Assembly: GCA_026120185.1 (NCBI GenBank)
Contig: JANUWF010002354.1
Location: forward strand, 372,001-436,000
DNA length: 64,000 nucleotides
Direction: 5' to 3'
Origin: Voacanga thouarsii
Lineage: Eukaryota > Streptophyta > Magnoliopsida > Gentianales > Apocynaceae
Part shown: positions 23,308 to 35,358 of the stretch, piece by piece
Position numbering within the stretch: position 1 is the first letter of the stretch
How the letters are laid out: every line of letters begins with the position of its first letter
Notes under the pieces: generated by a model
What the model was told of the DNA's origin: nothing
What the model saw: only the letters and a program-made list of their open reading frames with translations
Databases searched by the model: none
Translations under genes and position numbers: made by a program

Positions 23308-24698
23308 CGCGATATTGTCAGAGCAGATTTCCTCCTGCCAGAGCAATTTTTGCCCAAATACCATATCTCCCTTAATAGTTGACAGCTACAGCCCATCTCT
23401 ATCTTCATCCTGCGACTCAATCTCCCTTATTTGCAAGTGTGCGCCTGCTTGTGGAAAGTGGCTTTAATGAATGCTCCGGCTGCTCAGTTCTACTACCTTC
23501 AAGACTTGACCAAGGCTGTCTAAGCTCATCTCCCCCACCTCTAGTAATCTCTCTCTTAGCTTGCTTTTCTTATTACATATATACATCACCTAAAATTTGA
23601 ATCTAGAATTTTTAATAATTTATTAAAAATATTTTTTTTAATTATAACTCTAGTTTTCATCCTTTTGTATTTTAGTTAAATCTGTTAACGAGATTTTAAT
23701 AAAATCTGCATCTATATCAAATAATTTCACTCATTAACAATACATTTTTTTCTCATTGTATTTCTTTATTTACTTAGTTCCTTGTTAATGTATTGAATAG
23801 AAATTCAATTAGTATTCTGTAAATAGGGATTTTAGGATATAAGTTATTCAAATGCAAAGCAGATGTGACATTGTAATAGGATCGAAGTGTTGTAATGAAG
23901 GTTATTAGTTGAGTTAATTCATAATTTATTAATTAGTATTTAAGATACTTCATATTTTTTTTTTTTTATCAAAAAACTACTACAAATACTCATATAAAAA
24001 AAATGTTACTAAAATTTTGACCTAAATAAGAATTATAAAAATCAAGATGTCTTCGAATTGATGACAAAAGAAGAGATTGAGAGAGAAAAAAAAATAACAT
24101 ATTCGTATTCTTTTTGTTAATAAATTATAGTAGTAGTTAATTAGTACTTTAAAATTATAATGATAAAAAAAATACATAATTTGCTATTAATTCTTTAAAT
24201 TTGGACAAATTCAATATTATTATTAAGATATCTATCACCTTCATCAAGAACTTATCGAATTTCATCTATAAACTTCCTATGAGACCAAATATAAAAACAA
24301 ATGTTAAAAGAAGAAGTGGAAGACAAAAAGGGAAAATGTCACTTGCTCTCAGTCATGAAATGTGAGGAGATCCACGGGTGTACTGTACTAGTAGTTGTGA
24401 TTGTTGTTGTTGCTCTAAAGGCGCAATACCAATTTCATTTTTAATTAATGAACAGCAACGGAAGTAGAAGGCAATGATAAAGAACGCAGAAGATTATATA
24501 TAGATAACAAAAAGCGCAGCAAGATGAGAAAAAGAATGGTTTCATGGAAAGTGGACAACTGGGAGGAAGAGAGTGACACAAAGGTCAGTGGGTCCCACGC
24601 AAAAGAATAGCAGCATTTAGGAGTTGACCAATAAGGGTAACATTGGTATTTGGGCAAACATTGCTCTGGCAGGAGGAAACCTGCTTTGGCAATATCGC
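23308..24698. repeat. Inverted repeat with about 75-bp arms, 1.2 kb apart
   Basis: Left arm 23308-23383 (around CAGATTTCCTCCTGCCAGAG and TTGCCCAAATACC) matches the reverse complement of 24623-24698 (around CAGGTTTCCTCCTGCCAGAG and TTGCCCAAATACC) at roughly 80 percent. The two arms encode similar peptides in their own orientations (ADFLLPEQFLPKY on plus, AGFLLPEQCLPKY on minus). The spacer is AT-rich and without a gene. It could be a transposon's inverted ends, a duplicated exon, or a duplicated non-coding gene; I do not recognise the family. Confidence 0.6.
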
Positions 24699-24779
24699 CA
24701 GCCATATTTATAAGCCAAGCCACCTCAAAGCTATTTCTTATTTTATTACAGAATATGATCACACAAATGTGTTATTGTT

Positions 24780-26500
24780 GACATATTTAGCAAGGTAGAT
24801 TTTTTTACCTCCATCTAAATACTATAAAATAATTGGAATAAATTAAATTTATACCCTTCTAATTTAAATCTACACTCTTATTTATTATTCTAATTTAGAT
24901 CTACACTCCTATTTATGAATATCTATCATTTAGACAAAAGTGTCCTTCCCCTCTTCTACTTTTAGAATCTTATTTTATTTTTTCAATTTTTAGACAAAAT
25001 TACATCTTTTGAGTAAGTATCAAACTAATATAAGTATATGAAACTACGTATGAATTAAATTATTAAAAAATAATAACTTACACAAAAATTAAAAGGGAAA
25101 TTTTTAAGTTTAATCCATGAACTTTTTATATTTGATAAGATTAGTCTCTGCTCTTTATTTTTAAATTAATAAATCTCATATCTTTTTTATTTTGGCAAGT
25201 TAAGTCCTTCAGACTAATTTATGACAAATCAATGATTGGTTATTGAGTCAACTCTGGCATTGACCAAATATAGAAGGATAAATTTATTATTTTACTTACA
25301 CTCAACTAAAAAAATAGATAAATTATTATATTTAGTCCCTGAACTTTTTTATTTTTATAATTGATCCCTCTTTTTTTTCAACTTTTTAAGTCCCTTATCT
25401 TTTTTCTTTTGGCACGTTAAGTTCTTCCGACCACTTCCAGTAGGTCAACATTAAATCAACCGAGCCTTTATATATATATTCTTGATCTAATAATATTATT
25501 AGGTTGATGTCGTATGTTGCACGGGGTAATTTCAGTAATTTTCTCATTCTCCTTAAAAAACATTTGTTTGAATCCATTTATAACTTTATTTTTTTCACAT
25601 CAATCATTTTTTTTTATTTTTAAATATTCGTAACAACACAATATTTTTTTATAAATTCTTTTAATTTAAATTAACAGTCATCATCTGAATGGCTTTGGTC
25701 ATTTTTAATGAATTCAAATGACCTGAAAGTCTTCGCTTAATATCTTGTAACTTGGTTTGGCACTTTGCAGAAATTCTTCGTTATGTAAAACTTTCCTTCC
25801 TCAATATAATCATAAAAATCTGATATGAATCAATTGTGAATTACATAATACTTTATATTTTTTTAAAAAAAAAAACCACGTAAGAGATAGTAGGGTATAT
25901 ATGGATTTTTTTTTCAAAAAAATATAAGTAAATTTCTTTAAAAAATTTTTGTGGGAAGATATATCTCCACGAATACATCCTTTTGTTTTTTTCATACACG
26001 TGATTGTTTAAATATTTGTTAGGATATCAAAAATGCATATAAATTTTGATAAGTTGATGCTTATTTGAATAATAAATATTAGTAATGTTAAAAAAAATTT
26101 TAAAAAAAACCTATCTATATTTGGATATCTACCAGATTTGGAAAATGTCTTTTTAAAATAATACAATAATTTGCATGGTTATTAGCGTATATTATACAAT
26201 ATTTCATTTTTTTTCTTTTAACAAAAACCAAAATCCACGTAAATACAACAGTTTTAAAAACTTTTCAATTAATTAAAAATTAATAAATTAGATGACTTAA
26301 AGAGTCTTGATAATACAAATTATTGTATTTTGAGGGAAATTCAAGTAACTTCTGCTACTTCAACTCCTGAAAACTCAAACTTATATGAATGCAAATATCT
26401 AAAGTTTCTTTCTTGTAGCATGCCTTCAAAACTTATCAAGTCAAATTTTTAAAAGATTAGCACTTTCCTATTACCGTTTTACATCTATATAAAGTTCAAT
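24780..26500. other. AT-rich intergenic DNA with transposon-like direct repeats
   Basis: About 25106-25215 and 25318-25435 are diverged direct repeats built on TTTAGTCCCTGAACTTTTT and CTTTTGGCACGTTAAGT, a motif common in plant DNA-transposon relics. Nothing else is recognised. Confidence 0.45.
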
Positions 26501-27440
26501 TTTCCAACATTTACAACCAGATAACTCCGAATATGCAGGGTTCAAAAGTAAGAGAAATCCATGGAGAAGAATATGAGACCAACAAACACGTCCATCACAG
26601 CAAGAACAATGAGACAGTGATATCACGTCCAACCATATTATTAGTCCGAATTGGACATTTTAGAGTTTTCAGATATTTTCCAATGGAATAGCTGATTGAC
26701 TAATCTATGTGTTATCTCTAATAATGATTTAATTAACTCATTCAAGGCAAAATAATATTCATCGATAAAGGTGCCAACTAAAAATCAAAGTACAGATCAA
26801 TCTTTTCCATCAACTTATTATTTTGAATCTAGACATAGCATCTACAACCATGAAAGGCTGTAGATATTTTTTTTTTTTCATTTAAAGTAGGTCCAATAAC
26901 ATCTCCATGCAACTAAAAATGCCATTGCCAGGAATTCACTATATCTAAGAACCAAGATCATGATGAAGCCAAATACATCCAAATCATCAAAACATAAAAG
27001 CTAGGCATATTTTATTCTAAACACAAAAGTTAAGCCTATTTGCTTATGCTCCTAGAAGATTACTCCTAATTGCATATATTTGCACACAGCATATCAAATG
27101 AGACCTGTAGCATTTCAGAAAGCCTACCAATACCACAAAGCTAAAGATAGTATGTAGTTATTACTACAACTTAACAACTGAGCAATCTGTGCATTTAAAT
27201 ATTGCAAATACCTGGTTCTAAAATCATACTGATCATCGTATTCTTGTTACCCTCTCACCTTCCCTTTAGGATACACTTAAAATTCAAAAACCAATAAAAA
27301 CCATTTCATCAATTAACTCAAAAACAACTGTGAGGAACTTCAAATGGAGCATCCAAAAATCAACAAAAGCTAGATTTAACTTGGCAATTGATCAAGAAGA
27401 CCAAATACAAACTTCAAAATATATTTTCTAGCAAATAGTT
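26500..27440. other. Intergenic or decayed intron-like sequence
   Basis: It is T/A-rich and looks like intron sequence read on the minus strand. One exon-like bit with a possible donor (AACCAG/GTATTTG, minus, about 27205-27280) was noticed. It may belong to the same decayed minus-strand gene as the ALDH10 fragments, but I cannot show this. Confidence 0.25.
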
Positions 27441-29512
27441 ATTGAGCCTTAGCCCTTTTTGTCAATTGTGCTTTCCTTGTTTGTTATTTCAAGCCCAATT
27501 AAGTAGGCTTATGAACATTGTATGTGGGAGTCCATTGTTGGTTTTATTTAGTTAAGGGACTATTTAGCAATTAGTTCACCAGTTAGGAGTTTTATTTTAA
27601 TTCTCTAAAATTATCTTTTCAGTTACGTGACTTCTCAAAATTGTAACGTCGTTGTTTTCTGAAACTAATCAGAGGGAAAGGAAGAGTAGCGAGAGTGAAT
27701 AAGCAGAAAGGAATTCTGAAAGTCTTAATGAAGGTGAGTTAAGAATTAGTTGTTCTTTAGGAATTATTTCCATTAGTGTTTAGATGGTGTCTGGTTCTAG
27801 GTGATTTCTAAGTAGGGTTCAATTTAGGAAGTTAGAGAGTGTTTGTAATTCTGAATTGGTTGTGAATTTGGAATTTGTAGGTGTTTAGGCAAATTTGGAG
27901 GTGATAAAAGTGAATCTTTGGTTCCATGAATTATCTGGTAAAGGATTTTGGCCTTCCTACTTTTCGATTATTTCTGGGTTGGTTTATGAACAAAATCTCC
28001 ACTATTTTGAAATTCATGAAAAGCTATGTTTATATACAAAATTAGATTGAGTATTGTGATTAGATGCTTTCAATTATAATGTTACTACAATGTATTGTAT
28101 GGTGTTTTTTAATTTCATGAAATTTTTGTTCTGATACTGAGTTTTGTTTCATGTGTTGTTTGATGTTTGGGGGTGATAATGGCGGGGACTTCCCAACTAG
28201 TTTTGTATACTAGCTATTGGCTCGAGGGATAGAATACCTAGTCAACTAATTCTATGTACCGGTCATTCTCCTAATGGGATATAATAGTTAGGGGATTCAT
28301 ATTAGTTAGCCAAATTCTTTCCCTAAGTATGATTCAGTATGTCTGTGATGTTTCGGAAACATTTATATTGCCAAGTCCATTTGTGATGTTTAAAAACGTT
28401 TAGGTTGCCAACCTTTTGGTTGTTCTAGAAAAATATGGGATAAAAAGCATTATTCAAATGCAAATGTTTTGAGTGTGTTAATCAATGTTTCTGGTGTGTG
28501 TGAGTAAAGTGTAATGATTTTTAAGGAGTTGGGTGTGCTTGGTTGTGTGTTGTTTTTTTTTTTTTTTTTTGGAGTGACTTGTGTTTGGCAAAATTGGGTA
28601 AAAAATCTATATTGTTCTGTTCTGGTGCTTCTAGCATGGTTTCTGTTCTACCCAAAACAACCGACCCCAGTTCAATAGCCCTTATGGCACTGGTTACTCT
28701 TAATAATTTGTTCCTTCTTCTTTAATTTAAACCAACACCAAACCTACTGCCTATAAAGTATCGATTACCCATAATGATTTGATGATTGACATACAAACTC
28801 AAAGCGGTGCCAATTCGTCAACCCAATACGGCATTGGTCCCCCTTTTAGACCATCATCCATTCATTTTGACTAAGAAAAACCTATGATTCGTTATGCCGA
28901 TCTTCGTTGTGAATTAACTGTGATAGTGCTTAGTTGTTGGGGCACAATCAACTCACCAAAACAATAAATTATGAGTTTCTTTGTGTTTTAAATTATTTAC
29001 AAAGTTAACATGCTTATGTAACGTACTCAATCCCAGGTAAGTTATGTTTTTCTTACTAAGCTAGTGAGCTCACCTCTTATTAATATCTTACAAGATCTCA
29101 GTTTCAGTATGATGAATTAGACGAGTGGTTTGAAGAGGTTCTGGAGTGATTGCATGAAGTTTACCCTTGTATTGTGAAGCTTTTTTTCTAGTTTTCTTAG
29201 ATAGGCATTATATTGTTAAGTTTTATTGAGTTTAGCTTTGAGAATCTATCTTCGATTATATTCTAGCTTTGTACTTAGGAGACTATATAATTTAATACTC
29301 AACTAATATCATATAGGTTGCTTTGGCTTGAGTTATGTATTTAAGTTTCAATGAATGTGAGTTTATATGTACGCGTTACTTAAGAATTAGAGTAACATAT
29401 CAGATGCGTGGTAGATTTAGTCTGATATACTCTAGGTTTGGCATTCCATTTTGGGATATTGCCATGTCATCCTTAGATTTGGGACATGACAGTTACATAA
29501 TTAGTATCAAAA
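27440..29512 (+). mobile_element. Degenerate Gypsy-type LTR (probable solo or relic)
   Basis: The 2-kb block ends GGACATGACA at about 29481-29490, followed within about 10 bp by TTAGTATCAAAAGGC, a decayed version of the TTGGTATCAGAGC primer site. Internal text such as CAATCCCAGGTAAGTTATG and TAGTGAGCTCACCTCTTAT resembles LTRs of Gypsy chromoviruses. No gag-pol coding or second LTR is present. The left boundary is uncertain. Confidence 0.4.
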
Positions 29513-29928
29513 GGCAAACAACCACAAATTTCAAAATCTTGCACTTAACTTGCATATCTATTGCATTTATAAGGTAAGTATATATAGAACTGCTAAATAA
29601 AAAAAATCATATCCAAATATATAAGCACATATATAAAGCAAAGCTAAAAAAATTTGCCCACAACCAATCTTAGATAGTCACACAGCCATAAACTGCCCCA
29701 AAAAATCATGAGTTCTTGTATAAACAAACCTAAACTAAATATAAAAGCATAATCTTAAAGTTAGCATCTATAGCCAACTTTTTAAGTTGAGTGGTAGCTA
29801 CCATTATTTTACTGCCAGTAGCACTACTTCTAGTGAATACAATTTGTTATCATTAGGTAGCTTTTACTATATGGCACACATTCAAGTCATAATACAAGGC
29901 ACAACATGGAAAGGAAAAATTAGTACAA
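29513..29928. other. Intergenic, no gene seen
   Basis: AT-rich sequence between the LTR relic and the ALDH10 fragment. No coding or repeat structure was recognised. Confidence 0.4.
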
Positions 29929-30228
29929 CTTGTTAACATGGGGATGAGATGCCAGAGGAGCACCAACTTCTGGCCCTAGTCCTGTAAGAATGTTAAGAAC
30001 ACTAGCTGGAAGGCCAACCTCCACGCATATATCAGTCAACTCCAAGCAAATACTAAGATTCGATATTATGAATTTAATTGTGAGCACAACATGCCAAGTT
30101 AAGAAAAAGAAACTGAAATGTGAAAAGAACTTGTATAGAATCTAATTTAGATGCTTAAGTATTGCAGCACATCTAGTAGCCAAAGGGGGGCTACTTTCCA
30201 AGTAGCCATCAGTAGAGGATAATTCATT
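29929..30228 (-). pseudogene. ALDH10-type (betaine/aminoaldehyde dehydrogenase) pseudogene fragments
   Basis: Two pieces are collinear on the minus strand. Piece one (about 30228-30150) reads NYPLLMATWKVAP, shifts frame, then continues CAAILK. Piece two (30048-29929) reads [20 protein letters not shown] and then [20 protein letters not shown]. Both are diagnostic of plant ALDH10 enzymes, which oxidise betaine aldehyde and aminoaldehydes in peroxisomes or plastids; the catalytic Cys/Glu exons are absent. The first piece has a frameshift and lacks the TGG of PW-NYP. The second lacks a GT donor at its end and runs into a stop. I saw no other exons. Confidence 0.75.
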
Positions 30229-30234
30229 TGGACA

Positions 30235-31905
30235 TATAAACAGGTGTGCGAGTCAATCAGTATCAATTTCAAACATAAAAATAATCCGTCAAAAGTATTA
30301 GAAGAGCAATATTAGCCCATGGAATTTTAATTCCCCATATAGCAGTATAACTTCCACAAGCCTATAAAAGGAAACAATCGTATGATTCTATAGTTTAAAT
30401 ATTCACATGACAACTGAAGACATGATTTATGGATGTATATTATTAGCATTGTGTACTGAAGGCATCACCAGTTGGTGATCTATGCTAGTTGCCTTCTGTG
30501 TGACTGTTGAAATCCAATCTAGAATCATGCTCTAGTATAGTCCTTGCAATTAGATATTTTGAATACTAAGTAGCTGCAATAAATATTCAAGCCAGCAGGA
30601 TATATCAAATGCTAGAGCAGCAATTAGCAGACATATGTCTAGGGCAATGAAAGGCAAACATAGTCCTTTGTAGCCAAAATATAACAGTCTAAAGATAGTG
30701 ATTCCTTCAGGTAGCCTCTGAATTACTTTTCTATGTGAGGCCATTTTTTCTTGAATCCTTTATCCTCTAAGGATGCTTTATAAATAAATTATTTTTATCG
30801 ATTAACTAAGATTCAAAGGTTAAACTTTCTTCATTCTCCTCTCATCGAGAAAGACTACGCTTGTACTCACCAAGCATAATTTTCATCATAAATGACTTAT
30901 TGGTCACTAATATTTTAACTTAATGTGGATTATCCTATTTAACAGATTCTATAATTAGAAGTTTACTTGTATTATTCTTTTTGAATTTATAAAGAAAAAA
31001 TGCTAATAAGTTTTAAGATAGAAGACAAACATTTTTATGTAGAAATCTTATTGACGAGACTAAAAAAGTAATTTTTGGATAATATCTTATATTCACCAAA
31101 AGCAAATAGACATAGGAAAAAAAAATAGAAAAACTAAATATTTTTCATTTCTAAAAAAGTAATTGTGTTGCCTATTTGAATTAATTTGTGTACAAAGTGC
31201 ACAAATTCATTACAAAAACCAAAGCATAGTACTAGCCTGTTTTGTTGGGATACTAGCCTCGACGTCATCCCTATTACAATTTACAAACGTCATTGGACTC
31301 GCATAGAGCCCGGATGAATGACGGAACCAGGATTATCAGAAGAAAGATCAACATTCATCAAATAAATTTATCCAATTTTGTCGACCGTCCAAGATTTATT
31401 CAACCGAGCAATCCGACAAAGCAAAACGAAATCAAAAGTATACAACTTTAACCTTGAAACCTAAGGCCACCCATCATAATAGAAATCCACAAACACAACA
31501 TGCAACAAAAAGAAAAGATTCTAATCTCACATAAACAAATATATCAAATGAAACCATCAACTCATAGATAACAAACTGATGAGACAGAAAGAGACGGAAA
31601 GAAAGCGACAAACAGAGGCAAATGAGTTTACATGTAATGAAAATGAAAAAGGGAGAATGAAATAAAAAGATAGATTGATCGAGGAGTTGAGTCACTAACA
31701 ATGGATGTGAAGGTTTTGGGGGTAAAGGGAGATATGGCGGCTGCTTTAAGAGAGAGAAAGAGACAACAATATAAAAGGGGAGATTCAGATGCTTATGTAA
31801 TGTATGAAGCTTAATGGATAAGTGTGTATTTAATACAAAGGTAAATTAATAAATTTAAAGAGTCAAGGATTATTCTGGATTATGGGAAAAAAAACCTTTA
31901 ATTTA
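30235..31905. other. Intergenic, no gene seen
   Basis: No conserved coding was recognised. Around 31680-31790 the minus strand has a CT-rich leader and a TATA-like TTTTATATTG, which might be an old promoter of the ALDH10 relic. This is only a suggestion. Confidence 0.3.
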
Positions 31906-33256
31906 TTGTTGCCAGATGGCTTTTAGACTAAAATGGGCTCCCAACCACCTCAAATGGGTGCCAATTTTGATGCACCATGTAGTGGGGGTTCCTCGTGTTT
32001 GGGACACACGAGGTGTATTAACACTTTGTGCCTCCCAAACGCAAGGAACTCCACGTTTCAAAAGACAGATTTTTGGTTAGAAAAGGTATCTTGCTTCTAG
32101 CAAGCGCGATGCCTACTAGTAAAAGATGGAATGGAATTTATGATTTTAAACCTAAAATTTTGAAAATAAAATAATAATTTGAATTAAGTATCTCGATTAA
32201 AAAATTAATTGTGAGTTGTTAAAGATAAAATTAATAATAAAACTCTAAGTCAAATAAGATAATAACTTATTTTTGCACATATTGAGATTTAAAATTAACT
32301 GTAATTAAATATTGTAAATTAAAGTTAACTTAAAAATAAAAAATTATTTTCAAATCATTTGTTTAAAATAAAAAATACGTAAATATTCATGACATATTCA
32401 ACTATTATGCACTAAAATATTTATCAAAATATGTAGATAAAATATCTTTTTTAAATGTTTGATATTTAAATATATATTTAAAAATTAAAGATATGTAAAT
32501 TAAAGAAAATTGTTATTTTAACTGAATTCAAATAATAGGTAAAAATAAAAAATATGTAAATAATAATAATTTATATTTTAGTGAATAATAGTTTAAAAAA
32601 TAATTGAATATTTCATGAATATTTGTGCATTTTTTTATTTTCAAAAAATGGTACAAACATAAGTTTTTTTAAGTTAAGTTTATATAATATTAACTACAAT
32701 TAATTTTAAATATCAATTATTTGTAAATTTTTTTTATTTGACTTGAGAGTTTTATTATTATTGATTTTATATTCAAAGATTCACAATAAATTGAAATTAT
32801 TGTTTTATCTTCAATTTTTATTATTTTATCCTCAAATTTTAAATATATATTTAAGTATTATAAATTTAAAAAAGGTGCTTTATTTACGCATTTTTATGAA
32901 TATTTTAGTAAATAATAGTTGAATATTTACGTATTTTTTATTTAAGCAAAATTTTATTTTAAATCAACTTTAATTTATTATATTTAATTACAATTAATTT
33001 TAAATCTCAATACGTGCAAGAATAAGTTATTATCTTATTTGACTTAGAGTTTTATTATTAATTTTATCTTCAACAAAAATTAATTAGGACAATTAATTCA
33101 AATTATTATTTTATTTTCAATATTTTAGATTTAAAATCATAAACTCCATTCCGTCTTTTGCCAGCAGACATTGTCTACCAGACGCAAGCTACCTTTTTTC
33201 TAACCAAAATTCTGTCTTGTAGAACACGGAGTTCCTTGCGTTTGGGAGGCACAAGT

Positions 33257-34299
33257 AGGACTGCAAACGAGTCGAGTCGAGTCAAGTTATGACTTATTGA
33301 GATCGAGTTAGTATGAAATTTATAAAGGCTTGAACTCGTTCGAAAAAAAAATTTTATACTCGAGCTTGGCTTGATTTGCTTTTTGGATTACTCAAACTCG
33401 ACTCAGGTATGCTTGAATAATGTTCAAGCTTTCTTGAGCCAAGCTTGAGCTCGAACTCGAGTTCTAATTATAAATTAAATGTGATATTTTTAGTTAAAAT
33501 AATCCCTTTAACAAATACTAAACGCTTAACACAATTGAATTTTTAATCCTTTCAACTTCAATTTTATAAAATATTATAATACAAATCCAAAATAGATGAA
33601 ATAGATGATCAATGTCTTCTTCTTCTAAACTGAACTACTCTGTAACCAACAACCAAGATATAATCCAAAAAGCCAAAAAATATCCCTGCCATTCAATCTT
33701 TTCTTTTCTATAATCTACTAAAATTTCATATGAATAATGATTGACTTTTTGTATTCTAGAGTTACAATAATGTGATATTAGTAATATAAATTAGCAAGAA
33801 TATTTCAAAGTATTTTAGCCAAAAAAAAAAAAAAAGGATTGTAAGGTACAATAATTTTTATTATCCATTATATAATTACTTTTTAGTAAAACTATAATAA
33901 AATACATATTTATATAGATATAGAATATATTTGAGTAATAAAATTTATAAATATATTTTCATATATTATAACAAGATATATATATATAGCCAAAAAAAGA
34001 TTGTAAGGTACAATAATGTTTATTATTAATTGTATAATTACTTTTTGGTAAAATTATAATAAAATACATATTTATATAGATATAGAATATATTTAAGTAT
34101 TAAAATTTATAAATATACTTTCATATATTATAACAATATATATATATAGACAAAAAAAGATTGTAAGGTACAATAATTTTTATTATAAATTGTATAATTA
34201 CTTTTTGATAAAATTATAATACAATACATATTCATATAGATATAGAATATATTTGTGTAAAAATTTTATAAATATACTTTCATATATTATAACAAGATA

Positions 34300-34351
<52 letters not shown>

Positions 34352-34571
34352 TTAATATTATTTTTACCTTTATTTATTCGAACTCGAATTCGAGTTCACG
34401 AATAGAGCATTCGAACCGAATTTTAAATGAGTTTCAAGTCAAGTTCTGCTAAGTTTGTTTGGCTCGTTTAATTCAAGGCTCGACTCAAGTTTAGTTCGAG
34501 CTCGGTCAATACGAGTTCGAGCCAAATTTTGATCAAGTAGCTCACGAGAAACTTGATTTGTTTGCAGCCCT
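33257..34571. mobile_element. hAT-like non-autonomous element nested in the foldback arm
   Basis: The left end AGGACTGCAAACGAGTCGAG and the reverse complement of the right end AGGGCTGCAAACAAATCAAG are inverted repeats, and GAGCTCGAACTCGAG-type text occurs near both ends. This is a common plant hAT-related family. A clean 8-bp duplication is not visible. The interior has three tandem units of about 161 bp and a TA microsatellite. Confidence 0.55.
33819..34305 (+). repeat. Three tandem units of about 161 bp
   Basis: GATTGTAAGGTACAATAAT begins at 33837, 33999 and 34159. Each unit runs through TATAGATATAGAATATATTT to TCATATATTATAACAA. The third copy leads into a (TA)n run at about 34305-34345. 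Confidence 0.85.
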
Positions 34572-34758
34572 AGACATGAGGCGGCAGTACACCTCGTGTG
34601 TCCCAAACACGAGGAACCCCCACTAACGGGGTACATTAGAATTGGCACCCATTTGAGGTGGGGCTCCCTAAAAGGAGCCTGTTTTGGTCAAAAAGCCATT
34701 GCCAGATATCAACACAAAACAGTATCACACGTCGCTTCAATAGTTTTTTGTAGTTTTA

Positions 34759-34760
<2 letters not shown>

Positions 34761-34795
<35 letters not shown>
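34761..34795. repeat. (TA)n microsatellite
   Basis: A pure TA run just outside the foldback element. Confidence 0.8.
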
Positions 34796-34797
<2 letters not shown>

Positions 34798-34915
34798 CTT
34801 GTGAATTATTTCAAACCTAAGTATGATCAATTTAAGCTTAACAAATATTAGTTTACATTTAATTCTTAGTACTTAATTACTAATTTTATTTTATTTACTA
34901 GAATATACTAAATAG

Positions 34916-35350
34916 CAAGGTTTTGAAAATTGGATCCGTAATCAAACCGGTGAAGCAATAGGTTCAATGGTTTACAGATCCAATCAGGTTAAACTGTGGT
35001 CGAATCGGAATGTAATTAAATATATTTTTTTAATATTATTTATTATTATATATATCAAAAAATAAAAATAAATAAACAATATAAAAGATGTCTCTTAAAA
35101 CTAATAAATTTTAAATAAGAATAACTTAGTTATTTGCCACAAAGGTTTAAAACATAAAAATAAATTTATTTTCTTTTTTTTTTAATTTCAAATTGATAGG
35201 TTTGACCGATTTTGACTGATCCGATCGATTTTGACTGGTTCTTGATAAGTTTTCTCGCTGCTAATTTATAATATAGAGTTGGACGAACTAGTGGTCGGTT
35301 TTCAATTCGACCAGTTGAACTAACAGTCCAATTTGACTTTTAGAACCATG
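34916..35350. mobile_element. hAT-type MITE (435 bp)
   Basis: The ends CAAGGTTTTGAAAA and CATGGTTCTAAAAG (reverse complement of the right end) are inverted repeats. An exact 8-bp duplication CTAAATAG lies outside (34908-34915 and 35351-35358). The interior has the recurring ...CCGGT/TGACCGATTTTGACTG text typical of this family. Confidence 0.85.
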
Positions 35351-35358
35351 CTAAATAG

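Larger units (their letters stand above)
31911..34705. mobile_element. Large foldback element with long inverted arms, interrupted in the right arm
   Basis: The left arm starts at about 31911 and includes CTCGTGTTTGGGACACACGAG at 31992-32012 followed by GCCTCCCAAACGCAAGGAA. The right arm contains the complements at 33226-33252 (TTCCTTGCGTTTGGGAGGC) and 34590-34620 (CACCTCGTGTGTCCCAAAC), so it is split by a later insertion at about 33257-34571. The pairing continues inward through AT-rich sequence (TAAAACTCTAAGTCAAATAA at 32240 with TTATTTGACTTAGAGTTTTA near 33040) for about 500 bp per arm. Part of the right arm is also duplicated at about 32570-32860. There is no transposase. Confidence 0.7.

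Noticed and set aside
24640..24700. A miR399 precursor
   Set aside because: Only short word similarity; the local hairpin has a 6-nt loop and a 13-bp stem, unlike a plant pri-miRNA.
24445..24762. Possible 105-residue minus-strand gene
   Set aside because: It overlaps the inverted repeat, with low-complexity Leu/Ser sequence and no family; only the arm peptide is notable.
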